Below, one piece after another: positions 1 to 9,281 of a stretch of 64,000 nucleotides of DNA. Location: NCBI GenBank assembly GCA_963792175.1, contig CAWBVG010000034.1:124001-188000 (forward strand), written 5' to 3'. Numbering within the stretch: the first letter of the stretch is position 1; each line of letters opens with the position of its first letter. The notes under the pieces were generated by a model, which made no database searches, was not told where the DNA came from, and worked only from the letters and a program-made list of their open reading frames with translations. The stretch is from CAWBVG01 sp963792175 (GTDB taxonomy: Bacteria > Acidobacteriota > Vicinamibacteria > Vicinamibacterales > CAVVIG01). The translations under genes were made by a program, and so were the position numbers.

Positions 1-705
1 CGAGGAGTTTCTGCGAGTTCGCCCGTTCCGTCACGAATGGTGCGGCCGCCGGTCAGCGCGAGATCGATTCGATCGAAGCGTGCGGCCGCGGCCGAACATC
101 TTCTGAGCCGCATAGATATCCATCACCGCCAGATTCCCGCCGAATGCCGTCGCCAGCCCCGTCGCTTTCATGATCCCGCGCACGGTGAAACGTTTTTCTC
201 CACCGACGGTGCCGAGCGGTAGCGTGCTGCCGACGGACAGGCCGTTCGTCTCGGCGAACCGCTTGGAGACCATGATCGAATCGGGCTGCGCGAGAAACAC
301 CAGCGGGTCGTCGATCACCGCCTCGTCGCCGCTCTCCAGATCGTAATCACGCAGGCTGCGATCGCCGGTGAGGTCGACGCCGAGAACGAGGAGACTGCCT
401 TCGCCGCGGATATTCGTGTTCGCCACCGCTTCGATCACGGGAACGGCGACGCGCACGAACGGCGACGACTGCACGCGCTCCAGCACCTCTTCGCGGAAAA
501 CCGGTCTCGCCGGCCGACACCTGCAGCTCGGTCCGGCCCGCGATGCGATCGACGGTTCTCGAAAATGCAAGCAGCACGCTCGCGTTCGCGCTGTTCATCC
601 CGACGAAGACCGCGACGCCCAAGTACGATGCCGGCCGCCGTCAGAATCGTCCTGAGGCATGTGCTTGCGGACGTACGGCCACGTGATCAGTCGGAGCAGG
701 ATCAT
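1..705 (-). CDS. MacB-like/FtsX-type ABC transporter permease, N-terminal part, frameshifted
   Basis: Partial gene that leaves the window at its left edge. Read from the ATG at 705, the first residues are MILLRLITWPYVRKHM; allowing two single-base shifts near 640-655 they run into a hydrophobic helix ending GVAVFVGMNSANA. A further shift near 510 leads into a soluble domain typical of the MacB periplasmic core (segments such as VSKRFAETNGLSVG and VRGIMKATG), and another near 95 is needed to leave the window in frame. Such permeases couple an ABC ATPase to efflux or lipoprotein transport across the cell envelope and are abundant in Acidobacteria. Its ATG overlaps the stop of the upstream hydrolase gene as ATGA, which suggests translational coupling. 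Substrate unknown. Confidence 0.7.
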
Positions 706-1563
706 CGCTGCACCCAAGAAGGGCGAATGCCGAAGCGGCTGCGCAGGAACGGAAGGACCAGAGCGCGGGTGCGATCCGGTTCGTCGATCATCGGCCAGTG
801 GCCGGCGCCCTCGATGACGTGCACCTCGGCATCGAAGAAGCGTTTTTGCGTCTCGGCGTAGCGCACCGGAATATTCGGGTCACCGCGTCCCCACACGACG
901 AGCGCCGGCAGGCGCGTGGCGCGAGAGCGCCTCGCCCTGCTTCACCGACGAAACCTCAGACGCGGACGTGGCGCGATAAAGCGACAGCACAGCCCTGCGC
1001 GCTCCCCGGTCCCACTGTTGGAACATCCGATCGAGGATTCGATCAGGCAGCGGCTTCGGGTTGTCACGGTTCAGAGTCACCTTGAAGCGCGCTCGCGTTA
1101 TGGTGAACATGGACAGCTCGCCGGCGAGCGGCGTCCGCCACAGCCGGGCGTACTTGTGATACCGATAGCCCGGCAAGACCCCGACGTTGATCAGCACCAA
1201 GCTCGCCACGCGCAGCGGATTGGCCGCGGCCCAGGCGAGGCCCCAGGGTCCTCCGAAGTCGTGAAGCACCAGGTGGCTCCGCGACACGCCGAAGTGCGTC
1301 ATCACGGCGTCGAGGTGGCGTGCGAAACCCTCGACGGTGTACTCGAAGTGGGCCGCGCGCTCCGATCCGCCGAAACCCGGCATGTCAGGGGCGAGCGCGC
1401 GGGCGAAATCGCCGACGTAGGGCTGGAGTTCGGCGAAGTCCTCGCTCGAACCGGGGTTGCCATGCACGAACACGACGGCTTCGGACCCGTCGGGCGGTCC
1501 CGTTTGACGGACAAAGGTACGGACGCCCTGCACGAGGACGTCTGTCGCAACAACCTTTGCCAC
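702..1563 (-). CDS. alpha/beta hydrolase, haloalkane dehalogenase/epoxide hydrolase-like, one frameshift
   Basis: Reads from a GTG at 1563. The sequence has the alpha/beta-hydrolase order of motifs: oxyanion-hole HGNPGSSEDF near residue 34, a nucleophile-elbow region LVLHDFGGPWG with Asp rather than Ser at the expected nucleophile position, and the catalytic His in EGAGHWPMIDEP close to the C-terminus. An Asp nucleophile is characteristic of haloalkane dehalogenases and epoxide hydrolases, so a hydrolase acting by an ester intermediate is expected; the substrate is not predictable. A one-base shift near 905-925 separates the body from the C-terminal 65 residues (WGRGDPNIPVRYAETQKRFF onward). 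The stop overlaps the permease start as ATGA. Confidence 0.78.
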
Positions 1564-1677
1564 CGATCAGACCGCCGTTTCCCGCGTCATACCCGTTATG
1601 CTAACCGCGAGACGGCCCGATGTTCTCTATCGTCTTCTCGCGGCGCGGAAGAAACCTAGCTGCTGAAGGGCTCGCGC

Positions 1678-2794
1678 GTGACCAGGCCTCGCATCGTCAT
1701 CGTGGGCGCGGGTGCGGCCGGCCTGGCGATGGGGATGCGCCTCAAGCGCGCCGGCATCAACGACTTCGTCGTCGTCGATCGCAGCGACGGCGTCGGCGGG
1801 CACATGGCACGACAATCGCTACCCGGGTGCGGGCTGCGACGTGCCGTCGCACCTGTATTGCTTCTCGTTCGAGCCCAACGCACGGTGGAGCAACAAGTTC
1901 GGGCGGCAGGGCGAGATTGAGCGGTACCTCGTCGACTGCGTCGAGCGCCACGGGCTCGCGCCGCACCTGCGGCTCGGCGTCGAGGTGCGCGGCGCGGAGT
2001 TCGACGACGGCACGTGGCGCGTCGCCACGAGTGCCGGCGAGCTCGAGGCCGGCGTGCTCGTCAGCGGCTGCGGGCAACTGAGTCGGCCGCGCGTGCCGGC
2101 GTTGCCCGGCCTCGACCGGTTCGCCGGAGCGACGTGTCACTCGGCGCGGTGGGACACGGGCGCCGATGTCACCGGCAGGAACGTCGTGGTCATCGGCAGC
2201 GGCGCGAGCGCGGCGCAGATCGTTCCGGAGACCGCGCCGCGCGCGGCGCGGTTGACCGTGATCCAGCAAACGCCCGCTTACGTGATCCCGCGCAAGGTCC
2301 GCGCGTATCGCGGGTTCGAGCAGTGGATGTTCCGCAACGTCCACGGGTGGCGACGTCTGTATCGCTGGTGGATCTACTGGTCCCTCGAGACGCGGTTCAC
2401 AGCGCTGCGTCGCGGGAGCCGCGGCGCGCGCTGGCTGGACGTGCGAGAGGAGGCGATGGCCCGGTGGAACGCGCGCCTCCAGCGCGACCTCGGCGTCACG
2501 GCATGGGCCGGCGAGTGCAGCAGCTGGTACAAGACCGCATCGGGAAAGATCACGAACAACTGGTCGCGTCGATCGTCGGCGTACTGGTGGCAGACTCGGA
2601 AGCCCGACTTCGCGGAGTTCGAGTTCGACCAGTTCAAGAGGCCACAAGGTCGGGACCCGGATAGAATGCGCCTTGTCGTCCGTGAGAAAGTGAGATGTCA
2701 TGTCCCAGAAGTACAGCTTGCCAGTAGCGTCCTGGTTGACCGGACATCTGACGCACCTTCAACCGGCCAAGCTCGCATTCATGGAGCGGTGTGA
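1678..2794 (+). CDS. FAD-dependent flavin monooxygenase (Baeyer-Villiger/FMO-like), frameshifted
   Basis: Starts at a GTG (1678) and opens with a Rossmann FAD-binding motif, VIVGAGAAGLAMGM. A single extra G near 1799 shifts the frame; the corrected sequence continues VGGTWHDNRYPGAGCD, the FMO/Baeyer-Villiger signature (GTWxxNRYPG). A second Rossmann motif for NADPH follows (VVVIGSGASAAQI), and near the C-terminus WYKTASGKITNNW matches the family's conserved end. The enzyme would insert oxygen into a ketone or oxidise a soft heteroatom using NADPH and O2. The open frame runs to 2794, overlapping the downstream P450 gene by 95 bases, which is unusual. A stop at 2662-2664 in another frame is an attractive true end if one more indel is present. 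Pairing with a P450 suggests joint oxidative metabolism of a lipophilic compound. Confidence 0.8.
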
Positions 2795-4103
2795 GCGCGA
2801 GTTCCCGATTGGCTGCTTCCGCGTCTATCACGTTCCGCTGTTCGTCGTGTCGGACCCTGAGCTCGTCGGCGAGGTGCTGGTTCACCGGAACGATGACTTC
2901 ATCAAGACCTGGCCGCTGCGCAGCGCCGGTCGTCCGCTGTTTGGCGACGGCCTGGTGACCTCGTCCGGCGACACCTGGAAGCGGAACTCCGCGCGCATGC
3001 GCCCGCGTTTCCAGCCCCGCCAGGTCGACCACTATGTCCCGGCGATTCACCGGCACACCGAAGCGCTCCTCGACGAGTGGAAGGCCGGCGACACGCGCGC
3101 CATTCCGCTCGACATGTCGCATCTGACGCTGCGCATCGCCTGCGATGTGCTGTTCGGCGTCAGCGAGCGTGAAATCCGTGACGCGCTGCTCTGCGCGTGC
3201 GATACGTCGCAGGCGTTTTACTCGGCCTGGGAGCGAAGCTATTTTCCGATCCCCGCGCTGATGCCGACGCGCGAGAACGTGCGCTATCGCAGCGCGATCC
3301 GCGCGCTCGACCGGCAGCTCTACGCGTTGATCGAGCGCTGGCGGCGAACCGGCGGCGCGAGCGAGGGCAACATCGTCGCGCAGCTGCTGGAGCACCGCGA
3401 CCCCGACGGCGCCCCGCTGCCCGACCTGATGATCCGCGACGAACTCGTGACGCTGTTCCTCGCGTCCTACGAGACGACCGCGGCGGTGCTTGCGTGGACA
3501 CTGTACCTGATCAGCACGCACCCGCGGGTCGAGGCCCGCATCAAAGCGGAGCTTGCATCGGTGCTGGGCGGCGCGCTGCCGGGGCCTGATGTGGCGCGCC
3601 GGCTGCCGTATCTGTACGACGTGCTGCGCGAGAGCCTGCGGCTGTACCCGTCCATCCCGCTCTTCGGCCGCTCGGCTGTTCGCGACACGCGCATCGGCGT
3701 CACCCAGGTTCCGAAGCACTCCGAGGTCTTGATCTCGCCCTGGGCGATCCAGCGCTCGAGCCGTCATTACGAAGACCCGCTTGCGTTCCGTCCCGAGCGG
3801 TGGACGCAGGAGTTCGAGCGCAGCCTGCCGCGGTATGCGTACATCCCGTTCAGCGGGGGGCCGCGCGTGTGCATGGGCCAGTACATGGCAGTACAGGAGT
3901 CGATGCAGATCCTGGCAACACTGCTGCAGTTCGCCGAGCTGCGGCCGGTCGAGGGACAGACCCCCGTGCTCGACGTGGGGATGACGGCCGTGCCGCGCCG
4001 CGGCACGCTCACGCTGCAGGTTCGCGCGCTGAGCAAGCCGCCTGCGCAGATCCCGTCGCACGTCGATCGCGGTCTCGGCGCGCCACAAGAAACGGCGAAT
4101 TGA
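2700..4103 (+). CDS. cytochrome P450
   Basis: Intact 467-residue P450. All hallmark motifs are visible: the I-helix oxygen-activation segment LASYETTA (E258-T259-T260), the K-helix ExxR motif ESLR (E311, R314), the PERF-like region FRPERW, and the haem-binding loop FSGGPRVCMGQ with ligand Cys391. No membrane anchor is obvious, so it should be a soluble monooxygenase fed by separate redox partners; no ferredoxin or reductase gene is adjacent. It resembles the CYP class that hydroxylates fatty acids or terpenoids, but sequence reading alone does not settle the substrate. ATG start at 2700, lying inside the apparent end of the FMO-like gene. Next gene begins 25 bases after its stop. Confidence 0.93.
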   Translation: MSQKYSLPVASWLTGHLTHLQPAKLAFMERCEREFPIGCFRVYHVPLFVVSDPELVGEVLVHRNDDFIKTWPLRSAGRPLFGDGLVTSSGDTWKRNSARMRPRFQPRQVDHYVPAIHRHTEALLDEWKAGDTRAIPLDMSHLTLRIACDVLFGVSEREIRDALLCACDTSQAFYSAWERSYFPIPALMPTRENVRYRSAIRALDRQLYALIERWRRTGGASEGNIVAQLLEHRDPDGAPLPDLMIRDELVTLFLASYETTAAVLAWTLYLISTHPRVEARIKAELASVLGGALPGPDVARRLPYLYDVLRESLRLYPSIPLFGRSAVRDTRIGVTQVPKHSEVLISPWAIQRSSRHYEDPLAFRPERWTQEFERSLPRYAYIPFSGGPRVCMGQYMAVQESMQILATLLQFAELRPVEGQTPVLDVGMTAVPRRGTLTLQVRALSKPPAQIPSHVDRGLGAPQETAN

Positions 4104-4113
4104 TCGCCGGCCG

Positions 4114-4121
4114 TATAAAAT
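4114..4121 (+). promoter_or_regulatory. putative -10 box for a leaderless or near-leaderless transcript
   Basis: The AT-rich run TATAAAAT contains two near-consensus -10 hexamers (TATAAA and TAAAAT). It ends 7 bases before the ATG of the cyclic-nucleotide-binding gene, and no Shine-Dalgarno sequence lies between. The spacing would put the transcription start at or beside the start codon. Confidence 0.4.
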
Positions 4122-4128
4122 CTGAGCC

Positions 4129-4572
4129 ATGGCGGCGAGATACCTCGACGAGCGGACTTATGAGACCGGCGACATCGTCTTCGCTGAAGGCGATCCGGGC
4201 TCGGAGATGTTCATCGTCTCCGAGGGGAACGTCGTCATCACGAAGCAGGTCGCCGGGCGGGACGTGTTCCTGGCCGCGCAGGGACGAGGTGACTTCTTCG
4301 GCGAGATGGCGCTGCTCACCTCCAGCCCGCGTCACGGCACGTGCGTTGCGCTCGTCCCGACGCGGCTGGTGGCGATCAAGAGCGGTGAGCTGCTCATGAA
4401 GCTGCGGCGCGATCCGACGTTTGCGCTCGAGATGCTGCAGCAGATGACCCGGCGCATCGGTTATCTGGAGGATCAGATGGCGAAGCTCATGGAGCAGGAG
4501 CTGGCGTCGCGCCAGGAGCTCGCCACGATTCTGGCGAAGTCCGAATATCGTCTCCGCGACAGCCCGGGATGA
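4129..4572 (+). CDS. cyclic nucleotide-binding domain protein
   Basis: A 147-residue protein that is essentially a single cNMP-binding beta-roll (residues about 10-115: YETGDIVFAEGDPGSEMFIV, then GDFFGEMALLTSSPRHGT, the phosphate-binding-cassette region) followed by a charged helical tail (about 118-140). It lacks the helix-turn-helix of Crp/Fnr regulators, so it is more likely a ligand-sensing module acting through protein contacts than a DNA-binding regulator. The family fold is clear; whether it binds cAMP, cGMP or nothing cannot be told. Its stop overlaps the next start as ATGA (4569-4572), so it is probably co-translated with the metallophosphoesterase. Confidence 0.85.
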   Translation: MAARYLDERTYETGDIVFAEGDPGSEMFIVSEGNVVITKQVAGRDVFLAAQGRGDFFGEMALLTSSPRHGTCVALVPTRLVAIKSGELLMKLRRDPTFALEMLQQMTRRIGYLEDQMAKLMEQELASRQELATILAKSEYRLRDSPG

Positions 4573-5326
4573 TCACCGACGTCCGCGAGAATCGGCTGCT
4601 CGTGACGTCCGACCCGCATATCGGCCACCTTTTCTGCGACGCGCGCCGCGGGCTGGTTCGCTGGCTGGAATACGCCTGCGCCCACAACTACAACGTCTGT
4701 ATCAACGGCGACGGTATCGAGCTTCAGTACACGTCGCTGAGAAGGTTCACGACGGAGACGGCGGCCTGCTGCGCGACATCCGCCGGATCGCCAGCGAGAT
4801 CACCATCTACTACACGATCGGCAACCACGACATCATCCTGGAGCACTACCTCGGCGACTGGGGAGGGCTGCGGCTGGTTCCTTATCTGAACGTCAGTTCG
4901 GGCACGAAACGCATCCACATCGAACATGGCCATCTGTACGACACGTCGCTCGAGGGTCGCCCGGATCTTCGTCATGGACTGAGACGGTTCTTCTGCTTTT
5001 TGTGCCGGGTTTACCCGCCCGGCTTCCATTGGCACCAGAAGTACGAAGTGGTGCGATACCGATATATCCGGCGGCTGCTCGGCCAGGATCGTCACCTGCT
5101 CGACTCGCCGATGACGCGCGACGTGAGCCCATCATTCCAGGAAGCGGCGGAGGACGTGGCGCAGCGAGGATTCGACGCGGTCATCTTCGGGCACACGCAT
5201 TATCACGGCGTGCTGCCGTTGAACGGAAATCGCGCACGTTACTTCAACACCGGCAGCTGGTTCGACCAGCCACACTACGTCGCGATCGACAACGGCGAGA
5301 TGGAACTCAGGCCCTGGCCGCAATAG
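4569..5326 (+). CDS. metallophosphoesterase (LpxH-like calcineurin fold), one frameshift
   Basis: The N-terminal 55 residues read from ATG 4569 and carry the first metal motif, SDPHIGH, and a second, INGDGIE. A shift near 4745 is required, after which the remaining motifs appear in order: GNHD and, near the C-terminus, FGHTHYHG. The order D-x-H, GD, GNHD, GHTH defines calcineurin-like phosphoesterases. The overall look (GNHD followed by HGHLYDT) recalls UDP-2,3-diacylglucosamine hydrolases, but the assignment to a lipid A step is only a possibility. The Asp normally seen in GD-x-x-D is replaced by G-I-E here. Translationally coupled to the preceding cNMP-binding protein, so phosphoester turnover may be under nucleotide control. 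Confidence 0.75.
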
Positions 5327-5376
5327 CGAACGTTGCCCTTTCCTTCCTCTCGCACAATCACAATAATGATTCCACC

Positions 5377-5972
5377 ATGCGCTCCCGATGGATCGCCGCC
5401 CTGGAAGCCGTCGCGGTGACCCTGTTCTTCGCCCTTGTGGCCCTCCTGGCGACGCGCGTAGTCCGCGACGCGCCGGAACGGGACTCGAACTCTCCTTCTG
5501 ATCCTGGGGGCGACCGCCGGCTACGCGCTCGCCGACGTCGCGTCCGGCCTGACCCACTGGTTCTGCGACACGTTCTTCCGGGAAGACACGCCCTGCATCG
5601 GCCGCGTGCTGATCTTCCCTTTCCGCGAGCACCACCGCGACCCGACCGCGATGACGCGCCACGGGTTCCTGGAACTCACCGGAAACAGCTGCCTCGGCGT
5701 GTCGCCGATCCTGGGGCTGGCCGCCTGGCGGCCCTGGTCGCCGATCCTGGACGCGGGGCTGATCGCGTTCGCTCTCGCCCTGTTCGGCACCAACCTCTTC
5801 CACAAGTGGGCCCATTCCGCGGAAGTTCCCGGCATCGTCCGATGGCTTCAGAAATGCAACCTGATTCTGAACCCCGCCCGCCACCAGGTCCACCACACGC
5901 CGCCGAACAAGAAGCGCCTATTGCGTTACGAACGGCTGGATGAACGTGCTTCTCGACCGGATCCTCCCGTGA
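5377..5972 (+). CDS. carF: plasmanylethanolamine desaturase (CarF/TMEM189/Kua family), two frameshifts
   Basis: Starts at ATG 5377 with two hydrophobic segments. After a shift near 5490 the frame reads ASGLTHWFCDTFFRED, then IFPFREHHRDPTAMTRHGF and ELTGNS, then LFHKWAHSA, and after a second shift near 5919 RHQVHHTPP and YCVTNGWMNVLLDRIL before the TGA at 5970-5972. These clustered His motifs (HW...D, REHH, HxxxH, HQVHH) are the diiron ligand pattern of the Kua/TMEM189/CarF family. Members introduce the vinyl-ether double bond of plasmalogens using O2 (established for human PEDS1 and Myxococcus CarF). The corrected length, about 198 residues, is close to that expected for CarF-type proteins. 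The next genes encode the other steps of ether-lipid synthesis. Its 3' end overlaps the convergent desaturase gene. Confidence 0.83.
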
Positions 5973-6856
5973 TGGAGACCGCGCGGATCTCACTGATCGA
6001 CAACGCGAGGTGGAGCTCAGGCATAGCGCGGCCGGCGTCGAGCACACGTTGGGGCGGTTGCTTGAGGTCCCACACGAGACCGAGGAGCGACAAGAGCTTC
6101 AGGATGTAGTACGTGAGGTCGACTTCCCACCAGAAGAATCCCATGCGGGTCGACGTAGGCGTAGTAATGATGATTGTTGTGCCAGCCTTCGCCCATCGTG
6201 AAGAGCGCCAGCACGAGGTTGTTTCGACTCGTGTCGGTCGTCGGGTAGCGAATCCTTCCAAACATGTGGCAGAAGGAGTTGATCGCAAACGTGGCATGGA
6301 ACAGCAGCACCGTGCTGATGAAAAATCCCCAGACCAGCCCCTGCCAACCCATCGCGAGCAAACAGCCGACGGCGAGAAGCACGCTGGAAACCGCATACCA
6401 GTGGTTCAATAATCGGAGCTCGGGGTACTGCGCGAAGTCCTGGATGATGTCGAGTCGGGTCGCATCGTGCCTTCTGGCCAGGAGCCAACCGAGGTGCGAC
6501 CACCAGAACCCCTCACGCTCGGGGGAATGCACATCCGCCTCCTGGTCGGAATGCTGGTGATGATGGCGATGATGCCCCGCCCACCAGAGGGGGCCTCTCT
6601 GCACCGCGGAGCAGGCGAGCGCCGCCAGCACGAATTGAAAGGCGCGGCTCGTGCGATACGACCGGTGGGCAAAGTAGCGATGATAGCCGCCGGTGATGGC
6701 AAACATCCGGACCGCGTACGTCGTCGCGCACAACACGATCGCGTTCCATGACACGCCGGTCCAGAACGCGGCGAGACACGCCACGTGCACGAGGAGAAAA
6801 GGGATGCTCTTGATCCAGTCGACCCGGTCCAGATCCGCGGTGGACGCAGTGCGCAT
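5926..6856 (-). CDS. acyl-CoA/acyl-lipid delta-9-type fatty acid desaturase, one frameshift
   Basis: Reads from ATG 6856. Four hydrophobic segments and the three His boxes of membrane fatty-acid desaturases are present in order: HRYFAH, HRHHHQH (GHHRHHHQHSD) and, in the C-terminal half, GEGWHNNHHYY. A single-base shift near 6145 is needed, after which the conserved end GFFWWEVDLTYYILKLLSLL appears. This pattern is the stearoyl-CoA desaturase type, a diiron enzyme that makes unsaturated acyl chains with O2. The stop is at 5926 in the corrected frame, giving a 47-base antisense overlap with carF; the frame ending at 6017 is an alternative. Lying between the vinyl-ether desaturase and the fatty acyl reductase, it may tailor the chains of the ether lipid. 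Confidence 0.85.
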
Positions 6857-7021
6857 GAGTCGAGCGAGTTTACCGTACGGCTTCCACTTCTTCGCCTGCG
6901 CTTCCGTGACCCACTTGCATTAGAGTAGGCCCAGAGACACTCGACCCTTTCCCTCGGGCCCCAGGCTTTGCGACGTTGGGAAAACCATGAGCGAAACCTG
7001 CGGCTTTAGCTTGTCTCCGCC

Positions 7022-9281
7022 TTGTCCGGCCGCAGGCTCCTGTTGACGGGCGCCACCGGCTTCATCGGCAAAGTCACCCTGGCGATGCTGCTCAATCGCC
7101 ACCCGTCCGTAGGACGGCTATACGTTCTTGTCCGCTCGCGCCCCGGGCGCGACGCCGAACAGCGGTTCATCGACATCCTGGGCTCTCCCGCGTTCACGCG
7201 ACTGCAGCGGCGGCACGGGAAGGACCTCGAGCGCTTCGTGAGGGAGCGCGTCAAAGTCGTCGGCGGCGACGTCACCGAGCCCGGTTTTGGCATCCCGCCG
7301 CAAGCCTTATCTGCGTTGACAGGCAGGATCGATGCGATCGTCAACATGGCGGGTCTTGTCTCCTTCAATCCCGCAATGGACGTCTCGCTGAAGATCAACA
7401 CTCACGGAGCCCGCTACGCCGCAAGGCTGGCGCTTGCCCTTCGGGCGAAGCTCGTTCATGTATCCACCTGCTATGTGGCCGGCTTGCGTGCGGGCGAGGT
7501 GCGCGAGAACGAGCGGCTGTCCGGCTATTTTCCGAAGGGGCTCACGACGCCCGGTATCTTCTCGGCCGCCGCCGAGCTCGCCGAATGCGACGCATGCGTC
7601 GAACGGATCGCGCAACGCGCCAGAGCCGAGATACCCGGACGGCGCCGCGCCAGGCGCTGGAGCGAGGCGCAACTGGTCGAGGAAGGGAGCCGCCGCGCCC
7701 GCGCCTGGGGCTGGCCAAACATCTACTGTTTCACCAAGGCATTGGGCGAGCAACTGATCGCCGAGACTCCGGGCCTCGATTTTACAATCGTGAGGCCATC
7801 GGTCGTGGAGAGCTCCCTCCGCTATCCCTTCCCGGGCTGGAACGAAGACGTCACGACGAGCGCTCAGATGATCCTGACCATGTGCAGGGGCCATGTCCTC
7901 TGGCCCGCGCACCGGAAAGCGGCGTTGGACCTCATCCCTGTCGATCTCGTGGCCGCGGGCACGATCGCCGCCACCGCCGCTCTTCTGTCCGGGCGCCAGG
8001 AGCGCGTGTATCACCTGGCCTCTTCCGACGCGAATCCTGTGACGGTGCGCCGCTGTGGGCGGTACATCGGCCAGTATCGTCGCAGGCCACTACAAAGACC
8101 ACGCCCCCGGCGCGTTGTGGGCGCATTGGGTATGGACGCGCGTGGGAGTCTTCACGGTATCGGAGCCCGTCTACCGCCGTTTCGGGGTGCCCGCTTTCCG
8201 CAAGGCGGTCGCGCGCCTCTCGAGGATGTTCGCCAAGCCGCCGCGAACACTCGCAAGGATCGAGCGGGAGCTGACCCAGGTCGAGCGCGCCGTCAATGCC
8301 TTCACGCCTTTCATCCACGACATCGACTGCGTTTTCAAGACGGACAATCTCCGGGCGCTCTACGCACAGTTGCCGGCAGCCGAGGCGGCGAGCTTTCCCT
8401 GGGATCCCGAGACCATCGATTGGCGGCACTACTGGTCGGACGTGCACACGCAAGGGCTGCGGCAGTGGGTCTTCCCGGGCTTTCCGGGCCGCAATGGCGA
8501 TACGCTGAACCCGGCCTCTGGCGCCGTCGCCAGTCGGGCAGTGCGCGCGGCATTGAACCTCGGCCAGCGCGTCGTCTACGGCGGGCTATTCCGCGCCAAG
8601 GTCGTCGGCGAAAAAAACATTCCCGAGGCTCCGGGCTTCATCGTCGCCTCGAATCATGCCAGCCATTGGACATGGGCCTCATCAAGCATGCGCTGGGGCC
8701 CTCCGGCCGCGAGCTCGCGGCGCTGGCGGCCAAGGATTATTTCTTCAAGAATCCAGCACTGAACTTTTTTTTCCGCAATTATACGAACCTGCTTGCCTAT
8801 CGGCCGCACCGCCAATGTCAAGGACTCGCTGGCCGTGGCATCGCAGGCACTCAAGCGCGGCAAGAACCTGCTGATCTTCCCCGAGGCGACGCGCTCGACG
8901 ACAGGGAAGATCGCACCGTTCAAGGCCACTGTTGGCTATCTTGCCTTGCAGAATCAGGCCGATGTCCTGCCCGCCTACGTCGCAGGCACCTTCGACTCCC
9001 TGCCTAAGGGCGGTATCGTGCCGAGGAGCTTGCGAGTCGCGGCCCATCTGGGACCGATCCTACGCTACGCGCAGCTCGACGGAGCGACCAGGCACCTTGC
9101 TTCCAAAGAGGCCTCCCGCGCCGTGACGACAATCATCGAAGAGGCCGTGCGCGCACTCGAGTGCCAGGCGGCGCGCAAAATGTGGGACGGTTCACCCGCT
9201 TTAAGCGGCGCTGTCTCCGGACACCGTTTGGCGCGGCTCGTCCGCCGCCTCCGGCTGCGTCGGCTGAGCCCAGCCGAATAG
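7022..9281 (+). CDS. fused fatty acyl-CoA reductase-PlsC acyltransferase, three frameshifts
   Basis: The N-terminal half is a fatty acyl-CoA reductase of the male-sterility NAD(P)-binding type: LLLTGATGFIGKVTLAML at the start, VNMAGLVSF, HVSTCYVAG, then the catalytic YxxxK-like YCFTKALGEQL. The frame then shifts near 8050, 8665 and 8810. The C-terminal half is a PlsC acyltransferase with motif I NHASHLDM (formed across the second shift) and motif III FPEATRST. The reductase would make fatty alcohol and the PlsC domain would acylate a glycerol backbone such as DHAP. Those are the two substrates that alkylglycerone-phosphate synthase, encoded next door, joins. The listed start is a TTG at 7022; ATG 6987 (MSETCGFSLS) becomes in frame if one base is missing near 7020. 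The open frame overlaps the AGPS gene 3' end by 81 bases. Confidence 0.82.

Noticed and set aside
2634..4130. 498-residue open frame on the minus strand
   Set aside because: Exactly antisense to the intact P450, Arg/His-rich, no family motif; a GC-rich shadow frame.
6857..7021. Divergent promoter between the desaturase and the reductase gene
   Set aside because: Only weak hexamers such as TAGAGT and TAAACT without proper spacing; not strong enough to list as features.
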